In this document: one piece after another, positions 55,730 through 64,000 of the stretch
Position numbering within the stretch: the first letter of the stretch is position 1
Layout of the letters: each line of letters opens with the position of its first letter
Assembly (NCBI GenBank): GCA_963921195.1
Contig: OY992536.1
Coordinates: 326,075,038-326,139,037, forward strand
Direction of reading: 5' to 3'
Source of the DNA: Pegoplata infirma
Taxonomy: Eukaryota > Arthropoda > Insecta > Diptera > Anthomyiidae
Length of the DNA stretch: 64,000 bases
Made by a program: the position numbers and the translations under genes
The notes under the pieces: model-generated
Databases searched by the model: none
Told to the model about the DNA's origin: nothing
What the model saw: the letters and a program-made list of their open reading frames with translations, nothing else

Positions 55730-56391
55730 CACAGCTTCGAAGGATTTCATTCCGTAATTCGATTTGGCATTCTGAATGAAAATTTAGTGATTGCATTCCC
55801 CAATCACATTTTAGCGAATTGAATGAATTCACTTAGACTCATTCGATTTATAAATATCGAATGCATTCGATTTATTTTTCATGCGACTTTTAAAAATCGA
55901 ATGCATTTCATTGCAAATGCAATCGATTTTCTTTTCATTCAATTTGAAAAATCGAATTACTTATTCATTCATTGCATAAAAAACTTCAAAAAACCAACCA
56001 AGATAGAGCAAAACGGAGCCAATAGTATCGCCAACATTTTTGTGTGCATTTTTTAAATTTTGGGGAACACCAATTTTTGTGGATTCAAAATTAGGACCCA
56101 TTAGGGTCATCATATGTAAAGAGAGTCGGCGATACTATGGACCAAAATTTGGCTCCGTGTTGCTCTATCTACTTAAAAAATCGATGGCATTGATAAAAAA
56201 TCTAATGAATTCGATTTTTCTAAATCGAATGAACAAGAAATCGAATGCATTCATTTTTTCCATTCAATCGAATGAATTCCAAGGACTGCATTCAATGTTG
56301 ATTTATGAAATCGAATGCATTCGCTGACTATGAATATTGAATGGATTTTTTTGAGAATTCATTCGAAAAGGATTCATTCTTCGAAGCTCTG
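55730..56391. mobile_element. hAT-type element, 8-bp TSD, TCGAATGCATTCGA-rich
   Basis: CACAGCTTCGAAGGATT and, from the other side, CAGAGCTTCGAAGAATG are the ends. CTGTTTTG is duplicated exactly (55722-55729, 56392-56399). The interior is crowded with 'aatcgaatgcattcga'-type words in both orientations and has open frames only because these repeats lack stops. 662 bp, no transposase, inserted in the same retrotransposon remnant as 54468-55386. Confidence 0.9.
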
Positions 56392-56519
56392 CTGTTTTGT
56401 TTGTGTCTTTAATTCCTTATATCGGATGATGTGCATTAGCATTTCACCACACTACCAACTAGAGTCCCTAAATTCCGAATCAGAACTTTTGCGGGTTAAA
56501 ATTTGTACATTTTTTTAAG

Positions 56520-58270
56520 TCGACTTCCACGTAAACTTAAGGGAGACCCTTTATATCTCGGTTTGTCACACAAAAAGAGCTAGGAAAAAGGGAATAAAAG
56601 TGAATGGAGTTCATCTGAAAAATCAAATAGGTTATTCTAAGAGATTGTTGGCCACCGAAAGTAAGTGGGTCAAAAAAGTCACGGTTGAGGTAAACAGTGG
56701 TTGCCATCAAGGGGGGTGTTCTCTCTCCGCCACTATAGTGTTTGGTGTTTGGTGGTAGACTCACTTTTGGTGAAAATACAGACTCTAGGTGTTAACGTAC
56801 AAGCTTATGCTAAAGTCGTTTGTGCATTAGTTTCTGGAAAGCCTTTTGAAATGGTCTGCAATAAAATGCAGACTGTTGTAGACTTGATGGACAACTGGTG
56901 CAACAGACATGGGTTGTCCGTGAATTCAGCTAAGACAACACTCGTTTAGTTAATGCGAAGGTCGAAACACAAGGGTCTTAAGTGTGTTACAAGAGTCTTG
57001 AGGGTGTTACTCTTTAAAGTATGTGTATGTATTGTATTAAGAGGTCACTCTGTAAGCTAAAGTGGACAAAAGACGCTGAACTAAAGGTATCACAGGCGCA
57101 TCGTACTTTCTGGCTGTATTGGAGAGGTTTTGGGAAGACGTAGGATCTAAGACCTGCAGGGGTGCACTGTATATACCTAATAAACCTTTTGTTACATATG
57201 CGGCAGTAGTCTGGTAAGCGATAATGGTGGTGAAATCCACTCGGGCTCTGCTGGACGGACTACAAGGAGTGGCTTGCTTGGGGATTACGGGTGCAATGAA
57301 ATTTTTGTGCAAAGATCAACTGCTTTCGGAACTTTGTTCGATGTTTACCATACCCTTAGACAGTATGACGCCTTGCATACTTAGAGTTTGGTGGGATGTT
57401 CAGTGTTAACTTTCTATACGCACAGTTCTAGTACCTCAGTTGGTTCCGGATCAGGTTGTTATTTAGAGGACGAAACCAAATACTATCATGATATGGCCAA
57501 ATTACAACAGTCTTTTAGACTTAAATGTTGGCTATTTTCGACAAAGCGACTTGAATTATTGAAAATAGATGGAGAGATAGAATCAGCGTCTGTGGTGGCA
57601 GTCAAGATTCATTCAAGGCGCTGTATTCTCCAATCACAACATCTTAAATTGTACAAGTGTGTAGGCACAGAATCAATGAGGTCTCAAGTGGGAACAGCGT
57701 CATTCTTCCGGGGAATCCGGGAAAATGACATTGCTGATTCTCTGGCAAACATGCTCTTCGATAAAATTCCTCACAATCAGTAACCTCAGATTGGTATAGA
57801 CTTGACGTGGATGATGTGTTAACTTTCACATGAAATTAATTTTAATGGAAAGATGATCAAATGAGTTGACAAGAAAGTGGGAAGCTATTTACTCAATCTG
57901 AGTAGAAGAGACTGTCGCAGACTTACTGGCCTAATAACGGGACACAATGCCTGCCCTCGTCATATGACAAGAGTTGGTGTCTTGTGAGACCCTCTGAGTG
58001 CAGCTTGTCTTGAGGATGAGGACAAAATAAAACACTACGTCTGTTGTTGTCCAGCGTTCTCAGGAGGTAAACTGTGGATAATGGGTTCTGTCAATGGTCA
58101 AGATCCATGAACTTCCCTTGTCCGACTTTCTCAGGTTTGTAAAGACAACTGAGAAATTTTGAGCAAGTACTAGTCAATTTCCTTAAACTTTACTTTACTA
58201 ATTTCCTTTCTAGGAAACTATTTTAAGTCTGAGCACCATGGACTTGCCTAGTTTTCTTTTAGGCTTGTAC
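56520..58270 (+). pseudogene. Dead non-LTR retrotransposon 3' half (RT, RNase H, zinc-knuckle region)
   Basis: Plus-strand RT motifs appear in order across frameshifts: 'GCHQGG' then 'VLSP' (expected GCPQGGVLSP) near 56700; 'VNVQAYAKVV' near 56795, where the catalytic YADD is lost; 'MQTVVDLMDNWCNRHGLSVN' and 'AKTTLV' near 56870-56945; 'LQGVACLGITGAM' near 57265. An RNase H C-terminal part ('GIRENDIADSLANM', near 57710-57750) and a Cys/His tail near 57930-58070 ('ECSLS' then 'HYVCCCPAFSGG' after a frameshift) follow. The lineage resembles R1/LOA-type elements but differs clearly from the 60-64 kb element. Many stops; inactive. It lies head-on to the minus-strand fragment at 54068-56510. Confidence 0.85.
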
Positions 58271-60085
58271 AACCCACCCTTTACTCAACTTAACTAACTT
58301 TATGTCTTCGATTATATAAAAATCACAAAAAGATCTAGCAATTCCAACGTGACGCATCCCAATAAATCGCTAAAGTTCCAGCAACCTAGTCATCCATCTG
58401 AGGGTTAAATATAAAAGACAACAATACAAGTATTAGAAGGGCAAAGTAGAAAAAAAAACAATGCGAATACATGTGTATTTAGTATATTACTATTGTATAC
58501 ATGAGTGAAGTACTGTATAGTAAGTGTATTACATTCCAATACTTATGATATGACAACTAGCTGACTGTGACTAACTACTTTTACTGTTTTCCTCTCTCTC
58601 ACTCTCTTAAAACACAAGTACTACTTCGTACTCAGAAATCTTATAAAAGAAACACAAACATTTAATAAGATACAAAATACGCGTAACAAGTTTACATTTT
58701 TTTTTTGTTGTTTCTTCTTCTACTTTTCTTAATAGCATTCCATGCACAACAACAAACATTTTCATACCTTTTTGCATACCCACATCTTTCTTTACAGCTT
58801 ACAGTCATTTATAAATGGCCAAAAAGCCTCCATATGACTGTGTGCGTGGATTTAAGTGTGTGTGTGTGCTATTGTGTTTTACCCAGTCATACCAAAATGG
58901 TACAATAATCATGATGAAAACACCAAAACATAATCCCCAAGAAAAGCAACAACTATACATTTATGATTTTCTTTGATTTCTCTTCGAAAAAAAAAAATAT
59001 AAATTAAAATTCTCTTAATTTATCATTTTTATTCGTCAAACATCATCTTAAAGTTTAAGAGAATATTTGTTTGGTTGTTTTTGATTTTTCCCATCAGTAA
59101 ACCAAAAACAAAGTCTCAAACAAAAAAATGTTGGCAAAAAACAGCTGTTTTTATTTTTACACAAACTTCTCACTAAAAAAACCAGTTATTTAGTAGAGTC
59201 TTAATACCGTAAAATAACAAAAAAGTATCAAATATAAAGACATCATGAAAACTATTCTTGAAAAGCAAAAAACATGCGCAGTTTCTAAAACTGAAAAGGA
59301 AAAATACAATAAAACTGGTTAAAGAATATAATTATTTATTGTTTATAAATAAATACTTGTACAAAAAATCATTTAACCATGGCAAATTTAAAAAAAAAAA
59401 AAAATTAAGATATTGTTGTTTGTGTTATTCTACATATTTTCAAACCTTTTTCTGTTAAAAAATTGTTAACAAAATAACCCAACAATTTTTAAAACTGAAA
59501 TATTTTCGATATATTCATCATTATCCACTTATTTGTACATGAAATAACAATCAATTAAAAAAAAATATAGTGAATCAATATTTGTTTTTGGGAAAGTTCA
59601 ATCTTTATTATTTTTTCGGTTTATTTCAGTATTAACTGGGATGGGCATTTTTTTTATAAATAATTTAAACTATTGGAAACATAATGAGATATTTATGTTA
59701 CATTTACCTACGCATTCTTTGTTTTAGATCTCGAAGTGTGTGGTCTCCAGTCTAAAAGCATTCCCAGGTGGTGGGATTCTCCATAACGACTTAGCTATAT
59801 ATGGCAAGCGGGATCTATAGCAATTGATCAATACATCGGCTAAACAGTTATACTCTACGTTTTTTTACCCACGGGTCATTGTTGTTTGATAAATTTGGAG
59901 TCACTTTCCCAATTTTTTTTATTGGTTCAAAATATTAAGAAGTTGTGAAGTACTATTGTATTTTTTATATTTGATCGATTACAAAGACGTCCCTGAGTCC
60001 ATCCGTCGGTTTGTGAAAAGCACAATACAGTCAATGCCAAAAGAGCTATAATATGTCTCAAAGAAATAGTCGGAACAGGGGGAAA
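58271..60085. other. Apparently unique AT-rich sequence
   Basis: Contains simple tracts (CTCTCTC near 58592, GTGTGTGTGTG near 58855) and ordinary AT-rich sequence. A GC-richer patch at about 59725-59830 ('cattcccaggtggtgggatt') may be a small retrotransposon remnant but no motif could be read. A 67-codon plus frame at 58705 begins with Leu/Phe residues from a T-rich tract and is not called. Confidence 0.4.
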
Positions 60086-60087
60086 GT

Positions 60088-60104
60088 TAGGTTAGGTTAG
60101 GTTG
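60088..60104 (-). repeat. 3' terminal pentamer repeat (TTAGG on plus strand)
   Basis: The plus strand reads TTAGGTTAGGTTAGGTT directly before the 3' UTR of the retrotransposon, so the element's transcript would end with AACCTAACCTAACCTAA. Simple-repeat 3' tails are known for I-type elements and are probably made by the RT. The unit is identical to the ancestral arthropod telomere repeat, which flies generally lack. Confidence 0.8.
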
Positions 60105-60187
60105 TAAGTGGCTGCTGACGTTTCACGTCAACACACGTAGACTCTGAGGTCCATTGTGATACCACGGGATCGTAATAGGTTTCCCTA

Positions 60188-63100
60188 CTAGTCCCTGTCG
60201 TTAAACCAGTTTGAGCTTCTTATGAAACTCCTTAGATGTTGAATTTTGACATCCGACAAATCTGAAAGATCGTACAGCTCCCTAGATCCCAGTGAAGCAA
60301 GTCGCTGACCAGAAAGTGCCGGGCAATGGCAAATAAAGTGTTCGATAGTTTCCAACTCCTCTTCATCCATGCAACTTCGGCAAAAGTCATTCGACGGCAC
60401 ATTTAACCGCTCTGCGTGCTTCCCTATAAGACAGTGTCCGGTAATTATAGAAACCACCGTTGAAATCTCTCCTCTTGGAAGCGATATCAGCTCACTTGTG
60501 CGCCCCTGATTAAGAGAAGGCCAAATCAGTCGTGTTGTCTCACACGTCCATCCATTTGCCCATCTTTGATTAGTCTCCGTCGCAGAACAAAGCCGTAGGT
60601 TTTGCTTGCAAGTTTCTAGAGGCATACCAACACATTCCAATTCTGTTGGAACCTGTAAGGTAGTTCCTAGTCTTGCAAGCTCATCGGCTTTGCAATTCCC
60701 TGGAATGTCTCTGTGCCCTGGGACCCATATGAGTCGTATGTTAAACTGCTTGGCCATCTCATTTAAAGACGTGCGGCAGTTAAGGGCAGATCTTGTTTTC
60801 AGAAACATTGAATCCAGGGACTTGACCGCGGCTTGACTGTCAGTATAGATGTTGACTGCGGTTGTAGACAAGACATTGCAGCTCAACCAGTCAGCCACTT
60901 CTTTTATTGCCAGCATCTCTGCCTGGTAAACACTGCAATGATCTGGCAATCTACGAGCCAGGCTCAACCCAAGCTCTTCCGAATAGACTCCAAAGCCCAC
61001 TTGTTCGTGCAGCCTCGATCCATCTGTGTAAAAATTTATGGTAGCTCCACTACCCGGAGTATCCCCCATCCAAGACTCCCTGGATGGTATCATAGTGGTA
61101 AAGTGGCGCTCAAAGAGGCTCAAAGAGGGAGCACAGTCCACATTTTGTGGTATTGTTATCTTTTTCAAGATTGCGCTATGGCCACAATCACTGCTCCTCC
61201 ATTGCAGCGTGCTATTAAGTCGAATTGCCGATGCAGCCGCATACTGCCTACCCAATATGTCCAAGGGTATCAGGTGAAGGAGGATTTCTAATGCAGCCGT
61301 AGGTGTAGTACGAAGAGCACCAGTGATGCACATTGACGCCATTCTCTGTACCTTCGTGATAAAGACAAAGTTCGCTTTTGTTTCCAAAGCAGGCCACCAG
61401 ACAATGATTCCATACAGCAAAATTGGACGCACCACTGCTGTATAGATCCAATGAACGACTTGAGGGCTAAAACCCCATCGTTTTCCAATGGCCCTTTTAC
61501 AGGAATACAAAGCAATCGTTGCTTTTCTCACCCGTTCCTCAATATTACGCCTGAAATTCAGCTTCCTATCTAGAAATACTCCAAGATACTTGGCTCCATC
61601 TGAGAAGGTGATTTCAGTACCGTCCAGAGAAATAGGATCAAAAGCAGGAATCTTATTTTTCCTTGTAAACAAAACAAGCTCTGTTTTACTAGGATTAACT
61701 CCTAGGCCACAGTCTCTTGCCCATTTAGACAGATCTTTCAGAGAACCCTGAAGAATGTCCCGCAATGTTGGCAGATGCTTCCCCTTTACCGCTATCGCGA
61801 CATCGTCAGCATATGCGATAACATGACAACCACGTGCTTCTAGAGATAGTAGCATTGAATTCAGTGCCAGGTTCCAAAGAAGCGGCGAAAGAACACCTCC
61901 TTGTGGTGTGCCCCTATTGACAAATCGAGATATGACGGACGCTCCCAATTCAGACGTTATACGTCTATTGGCAAGTAGGTTTTCCACCATTAAAACGATT
62001 TCACGCTTTACTCCCAGACCAGACAATGCCAATATTATCGATTCTGGAATGACATTATTAAAAGCCCCCTCAATATCAAGAAAGGCCACCATAGTGTACT
62101 CCTTTACCGAAAGCGATCTCTCGATGGTACCAACGAGCTCATGAAGAGCTGTTTCCGTTGATCGTCCCTTGCTGTATGCATGTTGCTTTGTCGAAAGCAA
62201 CCTCGGGTCAATCACTCTACGCAAATATGAGTCTATCATTCGTTCCATTGTCTTTAACAAAAAAGAAGACAGACTAATTGGTCTGAAATCCTTCGGAGCT
62301 GTGTGGGAACTTTTCCCAGCCTTCGGGATAAATACGACTCTGGTATCCCTCCATTTTAAAGGAATATACGACCAGTTGATGCATGCTGTGTATAGATTAT
62401 ACAGCAACGGGGCTATATAGTCCAACACTTGCTGCAACTCAGCCGGGATTATACCATCAGGTCCCGGAGATTTATAGGGCCTGAAGCTTTTTATCGCCCA
62501 GATTAATGTTGGCATATTTATTATTTCCGAAGCAATTTCAGATGCTTGGGCGTCAGAACGTTCCAAAGCTTGAAACGGCGTCATGGAATTGCCCGGAAAA
62601 TGCGTGTTTAAAAGGAGATCCAGCGACTCTCCACTGGAGGAAGACCACACCCCATTAGGATCTTTCAGGTATCCTAGGGTGCAAGGAGAAGAAGCCAGAA
62701 CCTTGCGCAGCCTGGATGCCTCAGAAACGTCTTCTATGTTTCCACAGAAGTTTTTCCAAGAATCACATTTGGCATTTCTGATCATCTTTTTATAACTCTT
62801 AAGTTGTAGCCTGTATGCAGACCAGTCCTCGTCCGCTCTTGAAAATTTAGCCTTATTAAAGAGCTTTCTGCAGGAATCTCTGCTCGTCTGCAACTCATTT
62901 GACCACCAAGGTGGCTTTTTTTTCCCTCTAGGCTTTGCAGAAGGGCAAGACGCATCCAGGCACCTATTACAAACATTTGTTATATGGTCAACCAGACAGT
63001 CAATTTCCGCTAAACTATGCGGTTCAGATAGGGGTACTTCATCCAAAAGCAAAGAAAAAGTCTCCCTATATTTCACCCAGTTTGTTCTTCTCAGATTTCT

Positions 63101-63781
63101 AGAGACTGTCTCAACCGGGGCACGCTCCCTGAGTAAAAACTCAATGTACCGATGATCTGAGAAAGAATGCTCTTCCAAAACTCTCCAGTCATCAATTCTA
63201 TCAGACAATGTATCTGATACAAGTGTTACGTCAAGAACCTCTTGCCGCGTACTTGTAACGAAAGTTGGTTCACTACCCTTGTTACAAATATACAGGTTAG
63301 TGCTTAACAAAAACTCCAAAAGTGATTCGCCTCTATCATTTGTGTCTGTACTACCCCATATCGAATGATGTGCATTAGCATCACAGCACACTAGTAACTG
63401 GTGTCCCCTAGATTCAGACTCCCGAATCAGACCGCCAACCTTCTCCGGGGGTATTGGCCCCGGATTAGGAAAATACGCAGAGGCGAGCCAAATAGATTTC
63501 CCATGAAGCTCTAAGCTAGCCGCTGTAACATCCATATCACTAAAAGTTGATAAAAAGAATATATTTAAGCCATTTTTCGCCAAGATGCAGGCTCTTGGTG
63601 AGCCCTCACCTTTGGCAACCATCAACTTAAACCCAGGGGTCTTCAATCCGCAAACCCTGCCACCCCGCACCCAGGGCTCTTGGATAAAAACCAAGTCAAC
63701 TGCTCCTGTCGTCAGGCGCAGCAATAGTGCAGCTGAGGCTGCCTTACAGTGATGGAGGTTTATTTGTAGGAACCGCAACAT
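60188..63781 (-). CDS. Non-LTR retrotransposon ORF2: endonuclease, reverse transcriptase, RNase H (intact)
   Basis: The frame is open from 63919 (1243 residues). I prefer the start at Met47 (63781), because the endonuclease begins at once (MLRFLQINLHHCKAA) and the first 46 residues look like read-through of the overlapping ORF1 region. Residue numbers below refer to the longer frame. Apurinic-type endonuclease: QEPW (E81), CDANAH (D180, N182), SDHR (D255, H256). Reverse transcriptase: FRPISL (545-550), FLDIEGAF (D615), GTPQGGVLSPLL (670-681), AYADD (D705, D706), then AKYLGVFLD. RNase H type I: FYTDGS (D966), E1001, YTDSQA (D1027), WVPGH...CKADELA (H1069, D1079). C-terminal C-X2-C-X10-H-X4-C (C1180, C1183, H1194, C1199). 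Every catalytic residue checked is present and there is no stop. The product would nick target DNA and copy the element RNA by target-primed reverse transcription. Confidence 0.95.
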   Translation of the reverse strand: MLRFLQINLHHCKAASAALLLRLTTGAVDLVFIQEPWVRGGRVCGLKTPGFKLMVAKGEGSPRACILAKNGLNIFFLSTFSDMDVTAASLELHGKSIWLASAYFPNPGPIPPEKVGGLIRESESRGHQLLVCCDANAHHSIWGSTDTNDRGESLLEFLLSTNLYICNKGSEPTFVTSTRQEVLDVTLVSDTLSDRIDDWRVLEEHSFSDHRYIEFLLRERAPVETVSRNLRRTNWVKYRETFSLLLDEVPLSEPHSLAEIDCLVDHITNVCNRCLDASCPSAKPRGKKKPPWWSNELQTSRDSCRKLFNKAKFSRADEDWSAYRLQLKSYKKMIRNAKCDSWKNFCGNIEDVSEASRLRKVLASSPCTLGYLKDPNGVWSSSSGESLDLLLNTHFPGNSMTPFQALERSDAQASEIASEIINMPTLIWAIKSFRPYKSPGPDGIIPAELQQVLDYIAPLLYNLYTACINWSYIPLKWRDTRVVFIPKAGKSSHTAPKDFRPISLSSFLLKTMERMIDSYLRRVIDPRLLSTKQHAYSKGRSTETALHELVGTIERSLSVKEYTMVAFLDIEGAFNNVIPESIILALSGLGVKREIVLMVENLLANRRITSELGASVISRFVNRGTPQGGVLSPLLWNLALNSMLLSLEARGCHVIAYADDVAIAVKGKHLPTLRDILQGSLKDLSKWARDCGLGVNPSKTELVLFTRKNKIPAFDPISLDGTEITFSDGAKYLGVFLDRKLNFRRNIEERVRKATIALYSCKRAIGKRWGFSPQVVHWIYTAVVRPILLYGIIVWWPALETKANFVFITKVQRMASMCITGALRTTPTAALEILLHLIPLDILGRQYAAASAIRLNSTLQWRSSDCGHSAILKKITIPQNVDCAPSLSLFERHFTTMIPSRESWMGDTPGSGATINFYTDGSRLHEQVGFGVYSEELGLSLARRLPDHCSVYQAEMLAIKEVADWLSCNVLSTTAVNIYTDSQAAVKSLDSMFLKTRSALNCRTSLNEMAKQFNIRLIWVPGHRDIPGNCKADELARLGTTLQVPTELECVGMPLETCKQNLRLCSATETNQRWANGWTCETTRLIWPSLNQGRTSELISLPRGEISTVVSIITGHCLIGKHAERLNVPSNDFCRSCMDEEELETIEHFICHCPALSGQRLASLGSRELYDLSDLSDVKIQHLRSFIRSSNWFNDRD

Positions 63782-64000
63782 CTTGCTTTTTTTCCACCAT
63801 CCTTTCCACCACCGTGTTATTGGCTTCATCCTCCGTGTTATCATAGAGGTCGCATTCGTCCCCAGATTCGGTTTCGAATAAGCCAGATATGTGTCCCATC
63901 TGTTCTGAATCGGAGGCAACAGAACTCTCCGAATTCCTCACTGCATGGGCCTCGTCCTGAATGTCACCCATAGTGGCATCAGCTTTATCCTCCGTGCCAT
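63744..64000 (-). CDS. Retrotransposon ORF1 C-terminus (partial, runs off the window)
   Basis: The frame is open from the window edge to a stop at 63744. The visible 85 codons end ...TNKPPSL and include MGDIQDEAHAVRNSESSVAS. They are very acidic and Ser/Asp/Glu-rich in the middle (SESGDECDLYDNTEDEANN). It overlaps the preferred ORF2 start by 38 bases in another frame, the usual ORF1-ORF2 arrangement in this group. ORF1 of these elements encodes a nucleic-acid-binding Gag-like protein with CCHC knuckles; none is visible in this part, which would be the acidic tail. The true start lies beyond 64000. Confidence 0.75.
   Translation of the reverse strand, partial: GTEDKADATMGDIQDEAHAVRNSESSVASDSEQMGHISGLFETESGDECDLYDNTEDEANNTVVERMVEKKQDVAVPTNKPPSL

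Larger units (their letters stand above)
54068..56510 (-). pseudogene. Decayed I/LOA-group fragment (endonuclease and linker) split by two hAT insertions
   Basis: Three pieces align in order with the intact element: 54068-54459 with about 62680-63095, 55395-55721 with about 63118-63335, and 56400-56510 with about 63345-63450. Shared blocks include 'caaacatttgttat', 'gcagtcaatttccgcc', 'caatgtatctgatacaagtg' and 'gatgtgcattagca'. The middle piece contains a direct duplication of about 135 bp (55430-55545 and 55566-55665). Stops and frameshifts throughout. The pieces are separated exactly by the hAT-type elements at 54468-55386 and 55730-56391. Confidence 0.9.
60086..64000 (-). mobile_element. 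Apparently full-length I/LOA-group non-LTR retrotransposon, 5' end outside the window
   Basis: Minus-strand order from the right edge: the ORF1 3' end, an overlapping intact ORF2 (endonuclease, RT, RNase H, Cys/His motif), and a short 3' UTR of about 100 bases ending in the pentamer run CCTAACCTAACCTAA. There is no poly(A). Domain order and the RNase H place it in the I/LOA group rather than Jockey. The 5' end and TSD are beyond 64000. Two decayed relatives lie at 48848-49735 and 54068-56510. Confidence 0.9.

Noticed and set aside
58705..58908. Frame with a hydrophobic start resembling a signal peptide
   Set aside because: The leader comes from a T/C-rich tract, the end is from a GTGTGT run, and there is no splice or codon-use support.
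60088..60104. TTAGG run as a telomere or interstitial telomere
   Set aside because: It coincides with the 3' end of the retrotransposon, is only three and a half units long, and flies lack TTAGG telomeres.
60606..62420. Several plus-strand frames up to 152 codons
   Set aside because: All are antisense shadows of the intact retrotransposon ORF2.

Overview
The window looks like intergenic and intronic DNA from a higher fly (Diptera, Brachycera). It is strongly AT-rich and packed with transposon remnants. It contains a canonical insect splice donor after a short signal-peptide exon, hAT and Tc1/mariner-type elements with intact target-site duplications (TSDs), repeats resembling DINE-1/helentron elements, and an intact non-LTR retrotransposon ORF. 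Species-level assignment (a calyptrate fly is plausible) is inference. All alignments were done by eye, so repeat boundaries without a stated TSD are approximate.

Only one host-gene piece is convincing: a first coding exon on the minus strand at 25666-25747. It encodes an N-terminal signal-like peptide and ends in a consensus GTAAGT donor. The rest of that gene would lie at lower coordinates, in or beyond an intron full of repeats. No other host exon, rRNA or CRISPR array was seen. One tRNA-like Pol III unit sits inside a transposon at 33935-34011.

Layout. 0-4 kb: a helentron-like repeat holding a 2.1 kb inverted repeat. 4-13 kb: small TA-flanked elements (MITEs), a hAT element with a perfect 8-bp TSD, a tandem field of GTACCAAAGTAC units and a foldback repeat. 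13-25 kb: several long palindromes, including a 1.2 kb near-perfect one at 21.9-23.1 kb, plus tandem repeats and paired MITE copies. 25-33 kb: the host exon, a 1.65 kb foldback, a perfect hAT MITE, and a dead mariner with a MITE nested inside it. 33-36.5 kb: a composite foldback, one arm of which is split by a MITE carrying the tRNA-like unit. 38-41.5 kb: a dead non-LTR element split by other insertions. 42.5-47.6 kb: a 5 kb array of about 650-bp units bounded by near-identical terminal inverted repeats (TIRs), the most unusual object here. 48-64 kb: a graveyard of non-LTR retrotransposons ending in an apparently intact I/LOA-group element on the minus strand that runs off the right edge.

The elements form a readable nesting history. 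hAT elements interrupt a retrotransposon fragment. A MITE interrupts a mariner. A MITE interrupts one arm of a palindrome whose other arm preserves the empty site. Two MITE families occur twice each in opposite orientations.
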